64,000 bases of DNA from Achromobacter sp. MFA1 R4 (GCF_900156745.1 NZ_LT707065.1:6026086-6090085), one strand, 5' to 3'; positions 8,107 to 17,064 are shown, numbered from the stretch's first letter. Notes: generated from the letters alone by a model not told the origin. Numbers and translations: made by a program.

Positions 8107-8975
8107 CCCAGGTTCAGGACGATCAGCCCCGCCCCGGCCATCACGAACGCAAAGCCCCACCAGTCCGACGCGCCCGGCCGGTCCCCCACCAGCGCCATCG
8201 CGCCCAGCACGCCGACCACGGGCACCATCAGGGTGGTCAGCGCGGCGACCGTGGCGCTGACGCGTTCGCTCAGCACGAACCACAGCCAATACGCCACGGC
8301 GGTGCCCAGGATGATGTGGAACGAGAGCGCGCCGGCGACGCTGGCGGTCCAGCCGCGCGTGGGAAAGGATTCTCCGGCGATCAACGCCCCGGCCAGGGCG
8401 CAGCTTGCGCCCACGACCAGTTGCCAGGCCGTGATGACGATGCGGTCGCCCGCCACGGGCCAGCGCTTCAGGTAGACGGTGCCGGCCGCCCAGCCAAACG
8501 CCGCCACCAGCGGGAACACCAGGCCCTTGGCGGCCGCCACGTCGTTGCCGGCGAATACCGCGTGCAGCACGGGCCAGGCCAGCACCGCGACGCCGCAGGC
8601 GCCCAGCAGCAGCGCCAGGCCGCGCCGGCGGTCCAGCCGTTCGCCCAGCACCAGCCACGCGAGCAGCGCCGACATCATCGGCATGGTGAAGGTCAGCACC
8701 GCCGCGCGCGACGTGCTGGTGCTGAGCTGCGCCCAGGCCACGGCCAGGTTGAAGACCGCGACCGCCAGGATGCCGCCCACCGCGATGCCGGGCCACGCGC
8801 TGCGCGGCGGCAGAAGCGGCAGCCGCTTGGCCCCCGCCAGCAGCAACAGCAGCAGCGCGCCGCTGCCCAGGCCCAGCACGCGCAGCGTGAACGGCGGGAA
8901 GATCGACAGGATGATCTTCACCGCCGGCCAGTTCAGGCCCCAGAACAGGGCCAGGGCCACCGGGATCAGGCGCAC
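8091..8975 (-). CDS. EamA/DMT-family transporter
   Basis: 294 residues, about ten transmembrane helices and two EamA repeats. The GTG start at 8975 lies inside the end of the upstream acetyltransferase gene (10-bp overlap), so the two are translationally coupled. A probable inner-membrane metabolite exporter. The acetyltransferase partner and the adjacent divergent MocR-type regulator suggest control by an amino-acid-like or pyridoxal-related signal, which is inference. Confidence 0.87.
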   Translation of the reverse strand: MRLIPVALALFWGLNWPAVKIILSIFPPFTLRVLGLGSGALLLLLLAGAKRLPLLPPRSAWPGIAVGGILAVAVFNLAVAWAQLSTSTSRAAVLTFTMPMMSALLAWLVLGERLDRRRGLALLLGACGVAVLAWPVLHAVFAGNDVAAAKGLVFPLVAAFGWAAGTVYLKRWPVAGDRIVITAWQLVVGASCALAGALIAGESFPTRGWTASVAGALSFHIILGTAVAYWLWFVLSERVSATVAALTTLMVPVVGVLGAMALVGDRPGASDWWGFAFVMAGAGLIVLNLGQRRA

Positions 8976-9715
8976 GCGGCGTGTTCTCCCTGGGAGTCTG
9001 CCCTTTCGGCGCCCGCAAGGTCGGCCAATCCGCGGCGCTGGTTGCCTTCGGCGTCGAAGTTGTCCGGGCTAAGCCAGCGTTCGTAGGCCGCGCGCAGGGC
9101 GGGCCATTCGCTGTCGATGATGGAAAACCACGCCGTGTCGCGGCTGCGGCCCTTGTAGACCGTCGCCTGCCGGAATACGCCCTCGAACGTGAAGCCCAGG
9201 CGCCGCGCCGCGGCGCGCGAGGGCGCGTTCAGGCTGTCGCACTTCCATTCGTAGCGGCGGTAGCCCAGTTCGTCGAACGCGCGGCGCATCAGCAGGAATT
9301 GCGCTTCGGTGGCGATGCGGGTGCGCTTGAGCTGGCGCGAATAGCACACGAAGCCCACCTCGATGACGCCGTTGGCCGGATCGATGCGCATCAGGGCCAG
9401 CGTCCCGATGGCGCGGCCCGTGGCCAGATCGATGATGGCGTGGTGCATCGGATCCTGGCCCGCCTGCACGGATTCCGCGAAGGCCCGGTATTGCGCCTCG
9501 TCGGCGAACGGTCCGATGCCCATGTAGGTCCAGTCGCTGGCGTCGGGCGCCTGGCTGAAGGCGTGGTACAGGTCAGCCGCATGGCGTTCGGCCGACAGGG
9601 GTTCCAACCGGCAGTAGCGGCCGATGGCGGGTTCCAGCGGGGGACGCGGACGCGGGGTCCAGCCGGGCAGCGCCGGGCCGATCGGTTGTTGGAAAGCGTT
9701 GGTGCGGGGTTGCAT
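8966..9715 (-). CDS. GNAT N-acetyltransferase (RimJ/RimL-like)
   Basis: 249 residues. The acetyl-CoA-binding region follows GTLALMRIDPANGVIEVGFV and includes ATEAQFLLMRRAFDELGYRRYEWKCDSLN and ARRLGFTFEGVFR, the pattern of ribosomal-protein or small-molecule N-acetyltransferases (Acetyltransf_3). It is the first gene of a two-gene operon with an EamA exporter and is divergent from the MocR-type regulator, a common arrangement for the regulated partner of such a regulator. Substrate unknown. Confidence 0.88.
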   Translation of the reverse strand: MQPRTNAFQQPIGPALPGWTPRPRPPLEPAIGRYCRLEPLSAERHAADLYHAFSQAPDASDWTYMGIGPFADEAQYRAFAESVQAGQDPMHHAIIDLATGRAIGTLALMRIDPANGVIEVGFVCYSRQLKRTRIATEAQFLLMRRAFDELGYRRYEWKCDSLNAPSRAAARRLGFTFEGVFRQATVYKGRSRDTAWFSIIDSEWPALRAAYERWLSPDNFDAEGNQRRGLADLAGAERADSQGEHAACA

Positions 9716-9794
9716 GCGACGGTGCCTCGGGTCGGTTCAGGGAGCGCCGCCGAGCGTGGCGGGCGCGACATCCAGGCCCTCACGATATCGGAAC

Positions 9795-9818
9795 CGTGGC
9801 ATCATAAAAAGCGCCACG
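9795..9818. promoter_or_regulatory. Inverted repeat in the MocR/GNAT intergenic region
   Basis: CGTGGC (9795-9800) and GCCACG (9813-9818) form a perfect 6-bp inverted repeat around an AT-rich 12-bp centre, 21 nt before the regulator ATG. It is a candidate autoregulatory operator for the MocR-type protein. Confidence 0.4.
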
Positions 9819-9839
9819 AACCTCTTGTTTAATAGGGCC

Positions 9840-11330
9840 ATGATCGACACCACTTTGAGCGATTCCGCCGGCGTATCGTTGCTGTCCAGCCCGCTGGCGC
9901 GCGGCCCCGGCGCGCTGCCGCGCCAGCGCCAGCTCATCCAGCGGCTGAAGCAGGCCATCCTGGCCGGCCGGCTGCCGGCCGGCGGCAGGCTGCCCTCGTC
10001 GCGCGCGCTGTCCGAGGAACTGGAGATTTCCCGCAACACGGTGCTGATCGCCTACGAGCAACTGACGGCCGAAGGCTACGTGATCGCCGACCGCCAGGGC
10101 ACGCGCGTGGCGCCCCTGTCGGCCGCCGCCCGCAGCGCGGCCCGCCACGCCGCCCCGGCCGACGACCGGCCGCCCGCCACCGCGCGCCGCCTGGCCCGCA
10201 TCGTCTCCGCGCGCCAGGCGCAAGACGGATCGCTGCCGATGACGCCCGGCACGCCGGCCCTGACCCAGTTTCCCCTCAATGCCTGGCGCCGCGCGCAGGA
10301 CCGCGCCCTGCAGGCGGCCCCGGCCGCCGCGCTGGGCTATGGCGATCCGGCGGGCGAGCCGGCCCTGCGCGAGGCCATCGCCCAGTACCTGCGGGTGTCG
10401 CGCGGGGTGCATTGCGACGCGTCGCGCATCGTCATCACCGAAGGCGCCCAGGGCGCGCTGGCGCTGTGCGTGCAATTGCTGACCAACCCCGGCGACACGG
10501 CGTGGCTGGAAGATCCGGGCTACCGCGGCGCCAAGTCCGCGTTCCATGGCGGCGACCTGAATGTGGTGGCCATGCGCGTGGACGCCGACGGCATCGTCAT
10601 CCCGGAAAGCGCGTGGACCAGCCAGCCGCCGCGCCTGATCCAGACGACGCCCTCGCACCAGTACCCAACGGGCGCCGTGCTGTCCCTGACCCGCCGGCTG
10701 GACCTGCTGGAACGCGCCCGCCGCGCGGGCGCATGGATCATCGAGGACGACTACGACAGCGAGTTCCGGCACCAGGGCGAACCGATCGCCGCCATGCAGG
10801 GCCTGCTGCCCGACGCGCCGGTCCTCTACGTCGGCACGTTCAGCAAGACCATGTTCCCCGCCCTGCGCCTGGGATTCCTGGTGCTGCCGCAGGCGATCGC
10901 CGACCGGGCCATGCCGTCCATCATCGAGATGCAGCGCGGCGGCCACCGGCTGGAACAGCTCACGATGGCCGCCTTCATCGAAAACGGCCAGTTCTCGCGC
11001 CACCTGGGCCGCATGCGCCGCCTGTACCGCGAACGGCAGGCCGCCTTGCGCGAGGCGCTGGCAACGCATCTGGGCATCGAGCACGAGGTCCTGGGCGGAC
11101 ATTGCGGCCTGCACCTGACGGTGCGGCTCGCGCCGGCCTATTCCGACGTGGACATCGTGGCGCAGGCGCGCAAGCTGGGGATGCATCCCGCGGCGCTGTC
11201 GTCCTTTGCGCTGAACCCGCGCGAAGAAGACAACGGGCTGGTGATCGGCTACGGCAATACCGGCGCGGAGCGGTTTCCCGCGCTGGTGCGCCGGCTGCAC
11301 GAGGTGGCGGCCGGCCAGAAAGCGGGCTAA
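9840..11330 (+). CDS. MocR-family (GntR/aminotransferase) PLP-dependent transcriptional regulator
   Basis: 496 residues, the standard MocR length. The N-terminal GntR-type winged helix (about 28-95) contains PSSRALSEELEISRNTVLIAY. A fold-type-I aminotransferase domain follows, with the PLP-binding Lys336 in YVGTFSKTMFPALRLGF. Such proteins sense PLP or amino compounds through the aminotransferase-like domain. It is divergent from the GNAT-EamA operon, which it probably controls. The ATG at 9840 is the natural start; an in-frame extension upstream covers the intergenic promoter. The last four bases overlap the convergent small membrane protein gene. Confidence 0.9.
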   Translation: MIDTTLSDSAGVSLLSSPLARGPGALPRQRQLIQRLKQAILAGRLPAGGRLPSSRALSEELEISRNTVLIAYEQLTAEGYVIADRQGTRVAPLSAAARSAARHAAPADDRPPATARRLARIVSARQAQDGSLPMTPGTPALTQFPLNAWRRAQDRALQAAPAAALGYGDPAGEPALREAIAQYLRVSRGVHCDASRIVITEGAQGALALCVQLLTNPGDTAWLEDPGYRGAKSAFHGGDLNVVAMRVDADGIVIPESAWTSQPPRLIQTTPSHQYPTGAVLSLTRRLDLLERARRAGAWIIEDDYDSEFRHQGEPIAAMQGLLPDAPVLYVGTFSKTMFPALRLGFLVLPQAIADRAMPSIIEMQRGGHRLEQLTMAAFIENGQFSRHLGRMRRLYRERQAALREALATHLGIEHEVLGGHCGLHLTVRLAPAYSDVDIVAQARKLGMHPAALSSFALNPREEDNGLVIGYGNTGAERFPALVRRLHEVAAGQKAG

Positions 11331-11623
11331 TCCACCAGCCCGCCCAGCACCAGCAGCGTCATGAACAGCCAGAACAGGAACCCGAGGATGGAGCGCCGCA
11401 GCAGCGCCTTCACCGCGCCCCACAGGAACATGAGGCCCAGCGCCAGCAGCACCAGGTTGAAAATCGACGGGCTCATGCCCATCGCGCCGGCCAGGCCGGC
11501 GTAAAAGTCCGCCAGCGCGCCGCCCAGCCCGCCCAGCAGCCATTTGATCCCTGCCACGATGGCGCGCAGGCCCTCGCCGAGCATGCCGCCCAGCGTTGCG
11601 AAAAAACCGTCCTGGGCCGGCAT
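11327..11623 (-). CDS. Small membrane protein of unknown function
   Basis: 98 residues from an ATG at 11623 that shares one base with the stop of the upstream LysE gene (TGATG), so coupled translation is likely. An amphipathic, glycine-rich N-terminal half (GGMLGEGLRAIVAGIKWLLG) is followed by two clear hydrophobic helices near residues 50-68 and 77-96, split by a KALLRR basic loop. I do not recognise the family. Coupling to a LysE exporter hints at an accessory role in the membrane. Confidence 0.6.
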   Translation of the reverse strand: MPAQDGFFATLGGMLGEGLRAIVAGIKWLLGGLGGALADFYAGLAGAMGMSPSIFNLVLLALGLMFLWGAVKALLRRSILGFLFWLFMTLLVLGGLVD

Positions 11624-12255
11624 CAGCGACGCGTATCCACAAGCATGCGCACGGCCAGGCCGGCCAGCACGGTGCCCATCAGCCAGCGCTGCGCCACCAT
11701 CCACAGCGGGCGGCCCGCCAGGAACCCGGCGATGGACCCGGCCATGACGGCGATGAGCGCGTTCACCGACAGGCTGATCACCACCTGCGTCATCCCCAGC
11801 GCCAGCGACTGGGTGAAGACGCTGCCGTGGTCGGGCTGGATGAACTGCGGCAGCAGCGACACGTACATGACGGCGATCTTGGGATTGAGCAGGTTGGTCA
11901 GCAGCCCCATCGTGAACAACTGGCGCGGGCTGCTCTTGGGCAGGTCATGGACCTGGAACGGCGACCGTCCGCCCGGCCGGATCGCCTGCCAGGCCATGTA
12001 GAGCAGATAGAGGGCGCCGGCGACGCGCAGCGCGTCGTAGGCGTAGGGCACGGCCATCAGCAAGGCGGTGATGCCGAACGCCGCGCAGGCCACGTAGAAG
12101 ATGAATCCGACCGCCACGCCGCCCAGCGAGATCAGGCCGGCCTGCGGCCCTTGGGAGATGGAGCGCGACACCAGGTAGATCATGTTGGGCCCTGGCGTGA
12201 GGACCATGCCCAGCGCTACCAGGGCGAACGTCAGCAAATGAGTCAGGTCGGGCAT
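11623..12255 (-). CDS. LysE/RhtB-family amino acid exporter
   Basis: 210 residues, six predicted helices. The family signature near the N-terminus is LTPGPNMIYLVSRSISQGPQAG, and NLLNPKIAVMYVSLLPQF lies in the middle. An inner-membrane exporter of amino acids or similar compounds. The start at 12255 (MPDLTHLL) matches family N-termini; a longer frame to 12315 would run over the repeat-bearing leader. It is divergent from the DUF72 gene. An ACTGTA/TACAGT inverted pair lies in the shared upstream region. Confidence 0.88.
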   Translation of the reverse strand: MPDLTHLLTFALVALGMVLTPGPNMIYLVSRSISQGPQAGLISLGGVAVGFIFYVACAAFGITALLMAVPYAYDALRVAGALYLLYMAWQAIRPGGRSPFQVHDLPKSSPRQLFTMGLLTNLLNPKIAVMYVSLLPQFIQPDHGSVFTQSLALGMTQVVISLSVNALIAVMAGSIAGFLAGRPLWMVAQRWLMGTVLAGLAVRMLVDTRR

Positions 12256-12273
12256 GATGAGCCGGCGCGCGCC

Positions 12274-12301
12274 GGTCGGAAGTCGGAGGTCGGAAGTCGG
12301 G
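12274..12301. repeat. 14-bp tandem repeat upstream of lysE
   Basis: GGTCGGAAGTCGGA is repeated directly (12274-12287, 12288-12301; the last base differs). Internally it is four copies of a 7-bp unit, RGTCGGA. It lies 19 nt upstream of the LysE start codon. Function unknown. Confidence 0.7.
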
Positions 12302-12324
12302 TCGTGAACGCACACCTTAGCCCA

Positions 12325-12390
12325 AAACTGTACCGGAACAGCGGATTTTTCCGGCGGGGTTGGCGGCGGGTCGCGCTGGCGATACAGTTT
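12325..12390. promoter_or_regulatory. Inverted AAACTGTA/TACAGTTT pair between lysE and the DUF72 gene
   Basis: AAACTGTA (12325-12332) and TACAGTTT (12383-12390) are perfect inverted copies, 50 bp apart. A similar pair with an ACTGTA core precedes the second LysE gene at 14845. The pair is a candidate two-site operator. Confidence 0.4.
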
Positions 12391-12419
12391 GCCGGTCGTT
12401 CACCCGATGGAGCCCCGGC

Positions 12420-13247
12420 ATGCCGAAACGCCATTCGTCCCCAGAAGCCCGCCCCGCCGCGATCCGCGTCGGCATAGGCGGCTGGACCTACGAGCCGTGG
12501 CGCGGCGCTTTCTACCCCGAAGACCTGCCGCACGCGCGCGAGCTGGAATACGCCAGCCGGAAATTGACCGCCATCGAAATCAATAGCACCTACTACGGCA
12601 CCCAGAAACCCGCCACCTTCGCCAAGTGGCGCGACGACACGCCGGACGGTTTCGTGTTTACGCTCAAGGCCTCGCGCTACGCGACCAACCGCCGCGAACT
12701 GGCGGGCGCCAAGGAATCCATCGACCGCTTCGTCAAGAGCGGCATCGCCGAACTGGGCCCGAAGCTCGGCCCCATCGTCTGGCAGTTCGCCCCGACCAAG
12801 CCGTTCGACCCGCGGGACTTCGGCGCCTTCCTGGCATTGCTGCCGGACAGCATCGAGGGCCTGCCCCTGCGCCATGCGCTGGACGTGCGCCATCCCAGCT
12901 TCGCCTGCGAGGAATACGTCGAACTGGCGCGCAAGCACCGTGCCGCCACCGTCCATACCGACAGCGACGACTACCCTACCCTTGCCGACCAGACGGGCGA
13001 CTTCGTGTACGCGCGGCTGATGCGGGCCAGCGCCCGGTTCAAGGCGGGCTATGCGCCCAAGGCGCTGGACGCCTGGGCCGACCGGCTACGCGCGTGGTCG
13101 TCCGGCGCGGACCCGCACGGCCTGCCGCACGCCGGCGAGCCCGCGAAGGCCGCCAAGGCGCGGCCGCGGGACGTCTATGCGTATTTCATCAACGGGGCCA
13201 AGGAACGCGCCCCGGCGGCGGCGCGCGCCTTGATCGAGCGGCTGTAA
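12420..13247 (+). CDS. DUF72 (YecE-like) domain protein
   Basis: 275 residues, matching DUF72 proteins: N-terminal RVGIGGWTYEPWRGAFYPE, then ALKASRYATNRREL and LGPIVWQFAPTKPFD, and a TIM-barrel-like body. The biochemical function of the family is not established. The start is the ATG at 12420; an upstream extension lacks family similarity. It stands alone, convergent with gor four bases downstream. Confidence 0.85.
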   Translation: MPKRHSSPEARPAAIRVGIGGWTYEPWRGAFYPEDLPHARELEYASRKLTAIEINSTYYGTQKPATFAKWRDDTPDGFVFTLKASRYATNRRELAGAKESIDRFVKSGIAELGPKLGPIVWQFAPTKPFDPRDFGAFLALLPDSIEGLPLRHALDVRHPSFACEEYVELARKHRAATVHTDSDDYPTLADQTGDFVYARLMRASARFKAGYAPKALDAWADRLRAWSSGADPHGLPHAGEPAKAAKARPRDVYAYFINGAKERAPAAARALIERL

Positions 13248-13251
13248 AGGC

Positions 13252-14610
13252 TTACTGCGCCACCGGCGTGCGCATCGTCACGAACTCTTCGGCCGCCGTC
13301 GGATGGATGCCGATGGTGTCGTCAAACACCGCCTTGGTCGCGCCCGCCTTCAGCGCCACCGCAAGGCCCTGCACGATCTCGCCCGCGTCCGGACCGACCA
13401 TGTGCACGCCCAGCACCCGGTCGGTCTGCGCGTCGACGATCACCTTCATCAGCGTGCGTTCCTGCGATTCGGTCAGCGTCAGCTTCATGGGCCGGAAGCG
13501 GCTTTCGAAGAGCTGCAATTCGTAGCCGGCTTCGCGCGCCTCTTCGGTCGTCATGCCGACCGTGCCGATGTTGGGCAGGCTGAACACCGCGGTGGGGATC
13601 AGCTTGTAGTCCACCTTGCGGTATTCCTGCGGACGGAACAGGCGGCGCGCCACGGCCATGCCCTCGGCCAGCGCCACGGGCGTTAGCGGCACGCGGCCGA
13701 TGACGTCGCCGATGGCGAGGATGGACGGTTCGGCCGTCCGGTATTCGTCATCGACCTCGATGAAGCCATCCTCGCGCAGCTTGACGCCGGTGCTTTCCAG
13801 CCCCAGGTTGTCGAGCATGGGGCGGCGGCCCGTGGCGTAGAACACGCAGTCGGTCTCGATGACGGCCCCGTCCTTGCAGGTGGCGGCCAGCGTGCCGTCC
13901 TCGCGCTTGTCGATGCGCGCGACCTCGGTGTTCATGCGCAGGTCGATGCCTTTCTTGGTGAGCTCGTCGCGCAGGTGCTCGCGCACGCCCAGGTCAAAGC
14001 CGCGCAGGAACAGCGGGCCGCGGTAGGACTGCACGGTCTGCGCGCCCATGCCGTTGAAAATGGACGCGAACTCCACGGCGATGTAGCCCCCGCCCACCAC
14101 CAGCACGCGGCGCGGCAGGTCCTTCAGGAAGAAGGCCTCGTTGGAGGTAATGGCGTGTTCCTTGCCCGGGATGTCGGGCACCTGGGGCCAGCCCCCCGTC
14201 GCCACCAGGATGTGCGCGGCGCTGTAGGTCTTGCCGTTGATTTCGACCTTGTGCGGATCGACGATGCGAGCGTGCCCTTCCAGCAGCGTCACGCCGCTGT
14301 TGACCAGCAGGTTGCGGTAGATGCCGTTCAGGCGTTCGATCTCGCGGTTCTTGTTGGCGATCAGCGTGGGCCAGTCGAATTTCGGCGCCTGGGCGGACCA
14401 GCCGAAGCCGTGCGCCTGCTCGAAGTCTTCGCTGTAGTGCGCGCCGTAGACCAGCAGCTTCTTGGGCACACAGCCCACGTTCACGCACGTGCCTCCCAGG
14501 TAGCGGCTTTCGGCCACCGCCACGCGCGCGCCGAAGCTGGCCGAAAAGCGCGCCGCGCGGACGCCGCCGGAGCCCGCGCCGATCACAAACAGATCAAAAT
14601 CAAATGCCAT
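13252..14610 (-). CDS. gor: Glutathione-disulfide reductase
   Basis: 452 residues. It reduces oxidised glutathione with NADPH in the cytoplasm. The N-terminal FAD site is [11 protein letters not shown], and the redox disulfide is Cys42/Cys47 in [13 protein letters not shown]. The central NADPH site is [19 protein letters not shown]. The C-terminal interface His is in [13 protein letters not shown], which separates it from mercuric reductase. Length and motifs are those of plant/proteobacterial Gor. It is divergent from the LysE gene at 14845 across a region with a long inverted repeat. Confidence 0.95.
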   Translation of the reverse strand: MAFDFDLFVIGAGSGGVRAARFSASFGARVAVAESRYLGGTCVNVGCVPKKLLVYGAHYSEDFEQAHGFGWSAQAPKFDWPTLIANKNREIERLNGIYRNLLVNSGVTLLEGHARIVDPHKVEINGKTYSAAHILVATGGWPQVPDIPGKEHAITSNEAFFLKDLPRRVLVVGGGYIAVEFASIFNGMGAQTVQSYRGPLFLRGFDLGVREHLRDELTKKGIDLRMNTEVARIDKREDGTLAATCKDGAVIETDCVFYATGRRPMLDNLGLESTGVKLREDGFIEVDDEYRTAEPSILAIGDVIGRVPLTPVALAEGMAVARRLFRPQEYRKVDYKLIPTAVFSLPNIGTVGMTTEEAREAGYELQLFESRFRPMKLTLTESQERTLMKVIVDAQTDRVLGVHMVGPDAGEIVQGLAVALKAGATKAVFDDTIGIHPTAAEEFVTMRTPVAQ

Positions 14611-14710
14611 GTCGTTTCCTTCGCGCGGCCTGGCGGCCGGCGTTCACTGTCCGGGAAAGCTGTATTTAACACCACTGCGTCCCGGGCCGCCGGCTCCGCC
14701 TCATCGCGTC

Positions 14711-14802
14711 CGCCCACTGTATCCCAGCCATCGCACGCGCCACCGGTCGCGCCCTGCCGTCCGCCCGGTTTCCACGCGGCGACGGTTGGGATACAGTGGG
14801 CG
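14711..14802. promoter_or_regulatory. 24-bp inverted repeat pair between gor and lysE-2
   Basis: The arms 14711-14734 and 14779-14802 are reverse complements at 22 of 24 positions, separated by 44 bp. The core of each arm is CCCACTGTATCCCA or its complement. The pair sits 43 nt before the LysE start codon. It resembles a paired operator more than a terminator, because of the long spacer and absence of a T-run. Confidence 0.65.
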
Positions 14803-14844
14803 CAGCCGGCCCCGCAGGCCGGCACTTCATCCGGAGCGCATCCC

Positions 14845-15468
14845 ATGTCTCTCGAAACCTGGCTGGCCTTCCTGGGCGCCTCGGCGCTGCTCGTCATGCT
14901 GCCTGGCCCCACCATCCTCACCGTCATCAGCTATTCGCTCACCCACGGCAAGCGCGCCCGCCTGCCGCTGGTGCTGGCCGTGGCGCTGGGCGATTCGACC
15001 GCCCTGGTGCTGTCGCTGCTGGGACTGGGCGCGCTGCTCGCCGCCTCGGCGTTCTGGTTCACGGTGGTCAAGACCGTCGGCGGGCTGTATCTGCTGTACC
15101 TCGGCTACCGGCTGCTGCGCGCCGGCGTGTCGCCGGCCACGCTGCCCGCGGCGACGGCCACGGGATCGCGCTGGAAGCTGTTCGCCAACACCTACCTGGT
15201 CACCGCGCTGAACCCCAAGGGCATGATCTTCTTCGTGGCTTTCCTGCCGCAATTCATCGACCCAGCGGGCGACGTGACGCGGCAGCTTTGGATGCTGTCG
15301 GCGACCTTTGTCGCCTGTGCCGGCATCAACGCCGCCGCCTACGCCGTGTTCGCAGGCTCGGCCCGGCGCATGCTGGCGTCGCCGCGCGCGCAGCGCGGCT
15401 TCAATCTGGGCGGCGGCGCGCTGCTGTCGGCCGCCGGCATCTGGGCCATGCTGGCCCGCCGCGCCTAG
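14845..15468 (+). CDS. LysE/RhtB-family amino acid exporter
   Basis: 207 residues with six hydrophobic helices. MLPGPTILTVISYSLTHGKR is the family N-terminal signature, and TALNPKGMIFFVAFLPQF lies mid-protein. GGAG 8 nt upstream supports the ATG at 14845. It lies beside the large inverted repeat at 14711-14802, which may be its operator. Substrate unknown; homoserine/threonine-type exporters share this layout. Confidence 0.88.
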   Translation: MSLETWLAFLGASALLVMLPGPTILTVISYSLTHGKRARLPLVLAVALGDSTALVLSLLGLGALLAASAFWFTVVKTVGGLYLLYLGYRLLRAGVSPATLPAATATGSRWKLFANTYLVTALNPKGMIFFVAFLPQFIDPAGDVTRQLWMLSATFVACAGINAAAYAVFAGSARRMLASPRAQRGFNLGGGALLSAAGIWAMLARRA

Positions 15469-15492
15469 CGCAGCCAGGGCGCCACCGGAACG

Positions 15493-15819
15493 CTACCGCG
15501 CCGCGGCCATCATGTATTCCACCGCGGCGCGCAGCGTCGCCTCGTCGGCGGCCGAGCCGCCCCGGGGCGGCATGGCGCCCTTGCCTTTCAGCACGGTGAC
15601 CATGAGCGCATCCGCGCCTTGCGCCAGGAACGGCGTCCAGGCCGCTTTGTCGCCCAGCTTGGGCGCGTTGGCCACGCCGCTGGCATGGCAGACGACGCAG
15701 GCCGATTTGTAGAGCTTTTCGCCGGCGGGGTTGACGGCGGCCAGGGTGTCCGCCGACGCCTGGTGCGCGGGCAGGCTGGCCAGGGCCAGGGCGAATGCGA
15801 GTCGGGCAAAGTGAGGCAT
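15493..15819 (-). CDS. Class I c-type cytochrome (c5-like)
   Basis: 108 residues with a Sec signal peptide (cleavage near ASA-DTL, residue 23), so periplasmic. The haem-binding site is Cys41-Val-Val-Cys44-His45, and the sixth ligand is probably Met83 in GKGAMPPRGG. It lies 71 bp downstream of nirK on the same strand. It is probably co-transcribed and a likely electron donor to the nitrite reductase. The donor role is inference from position. Confidence 0.9.
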   Translation of the reverse strand: MPHFARLAFALALASLPAHQASADTLAAVNPAGEKLYKSACVVCHASGVANAPKLGDKAAWTPFLAQGADALMVTVLKGKGAMPPRGGSAADEATLRAAVEYMMAAAR

Positions 15820-15859
15820 GGCTGGGGTTCTCGTCTACGGGGTGGGAATGAAGCGGCAA

Positions 15860-15876
15860 GGCGCGCGGCGCGCGCC
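15860..15876 (-). other. Intercistronic GC hairpin between nirK and the cytochrome c gene
   Basis: GGCGCGC and GCGCGCC form a perfect 7-bp stem with a 3-nt loop and no T-tract. It may act as an mRNA stability element or partial attenuator between nirK and its downstream cytochrome. Confidence 0.35.
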
Positions 15877-15890
15877 CTGCCCGGCATCGA

Positions 15891-16973
15891 TCAGCGCGGG
15901 ATCGGACCCGGCGCCTTGATCTGCTTCATCAGGTCGTCATTCCACTTGCCCTCGACCTTGATGTGCCCGGCCGCGCCCAGCTCGAAGGCTTCGATCAGGT
16001 TGTGGTTCAGGTACGCGTACACGCCCGGCTGCTTGAACGTGTAGAGGGCCGCGCCGGCCGATCCGCCCCGGATGAACCAGGTTTCCAGGTCCTTTTCCGG
16101 CGGGTTGTTGAACTTGCCGGTTTCCCAGACCCAGTCGCCGTGGCCGCCGATCAGGTGCGGGCGCGTGTCGCGGTTGGCCTGCGAATGGATCAGCAGCACG
16201 GTTTCGCCGACCTTGGCGGTCAGCGCGTTGTCGCCGGTCAGCGCGCCGACCTTGCCATTGAAGACGATGTGGGACGGGGTCAGCTTGCGCATGACTTCGA
16301 CCGTGTCGCCATAGCTTTCGGCCAGGGTCGCGTAGTCCTTGTACTTGCCGTTGGCGTCCTTCGGGATATACAGATCGAATTCGCCGATCGTGTAGACGCG
16401 GTCGTAGTGCAGCGGCTTGCCCTGCGGGTCTTTCAGGCCCTCGCGCGGCAGCACCATGATCGTGCCGCTCATGCCGGACACCACGTGCCAGGGCACCATG
16501 CCTTCCGGCGCACAGTGATAGACGAAGGTGCCGGCGCGGTCGGCCTTGAAGCGCATCGTGGCCTGTTCACCGGGATTCACGTTGGTGAGCTTGGCGCCGC
16601 CCAGCGCGCCCGTCGCGGCATGGAAGTCCACGTTGTGCGGCATGGCGTTGGACTTGGGATTGACCAGGGTCAGTTCCACGTAATCGCCCTCGTGCACGAC
16701 CATGGTGGGGCCGGGCATGGACCCGTTGAAGGTCATGGCCCGCAGGGTGGTGCCCTTGCCGTCGATGACCATTTTCTTTTCCTCGATGGTCATGGTGAAT
16801 TCGACGACCTTGGGGCCGGACTTGGCCACCTGCTCATGCGGGTGGACCATCGGCGGGGCAACCAGCGTGACCTTGGCGCGCGGCAGCGTGTCGGCATCCT
16901 GGGCGTGGGCCAGACCTCCGGCCATCGTGAGAACCAGGGCGGCGGCAAGCAAGGTGGGGCGCAACGCGTTCAT
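15891..16973 (-). CDS. nirK: Copper-containing nitrite reductase NirK
   Basis: 360 residues. It reduces nitrite to nitric oxide in the periplasm, the defining denitrification step. A Sec signal peptide is followed by two cupredoxin domains. Every ligand of the Alcaligenes enzyme is present with an offset of 18: type-1 copper His113, Cys154, His163, Met168; type-2 copper His118, His153, His324; catalytic Asp116 and His273. AGAGGAG lies 7 nt before the ATG. The promoter holds a Crp/Fnr-type box at the spacing expected for activation, next to a divergent Crp/Fnr-family gene. Confidence 0.97.
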   Translation of the reverse strand: MNALRPTLLAAALVLTMAGGLAHAQDADTLPRAKVTLVAPPMVHPHEQVAKSGPKVVEFTMTIEEKKMVIDGKGTTLRAMTFNGSMPGPTMVVHEGDYVELTLVNPKSNAMPHNVDFHAATGALGGAKLTNVNPGEQATMRFKADRAGTFVYHCAPEGMVPWHVVSGMSGTIMVLPREGLKDPQGKPLHYDRVYTIGEFDLYIPKDANGKYKDYATLAESYGDTVEVMRKLTPSHIVFNGKVGALTGDNALTAKVGETVLLIHSQANRDTRPHLIGGHGDWVWETGKFNNPPEKDLETWFIRGGSAGAALYTFKQPGVYAYLNHNLIEAFELGAAGHIKVEGKWNDDLMKQIKAPGPIPR

Positions 16974-17022
16974 GTGCTACTCCTCTTTCGGTTTCTTCAA
17001 CGCCGAGTCTGTCGGCAGCCCC

Positions 17023-17028
17023 ATTGAA
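17023..17028 (-). promoter_or_regulatory. Putative nirK -10 element
   Basis: TTCAAT on the minus strand. Its centre lies 32 bp from the centre of the Crp/Fnr-type box at 17051-17064, which places that box at about -41.5, the standard class II activator position. Confidence 0.5.
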
Positions 17029-17050
17029 GAACCGCGGGCCAATGCGTTCT

Positions 17051-17064
17051 TTGTCGTAGCGCAA
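17051..17064. promoter_or_regulatory. Crp/Fnr-type (FNR/DNR/NnrR-like) box in the nirK promoter
   Basis: TTGTC-GTAG-CGCAA fits the TTGNN-N4-NNCAA architecture of FNR, DNR and NnrR sites. One more flanking base pair (T/A on each side) extends the symmetry. It lies between nirK and the divergent Crp/Fnr-family regulator. Confidence 0.6.
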
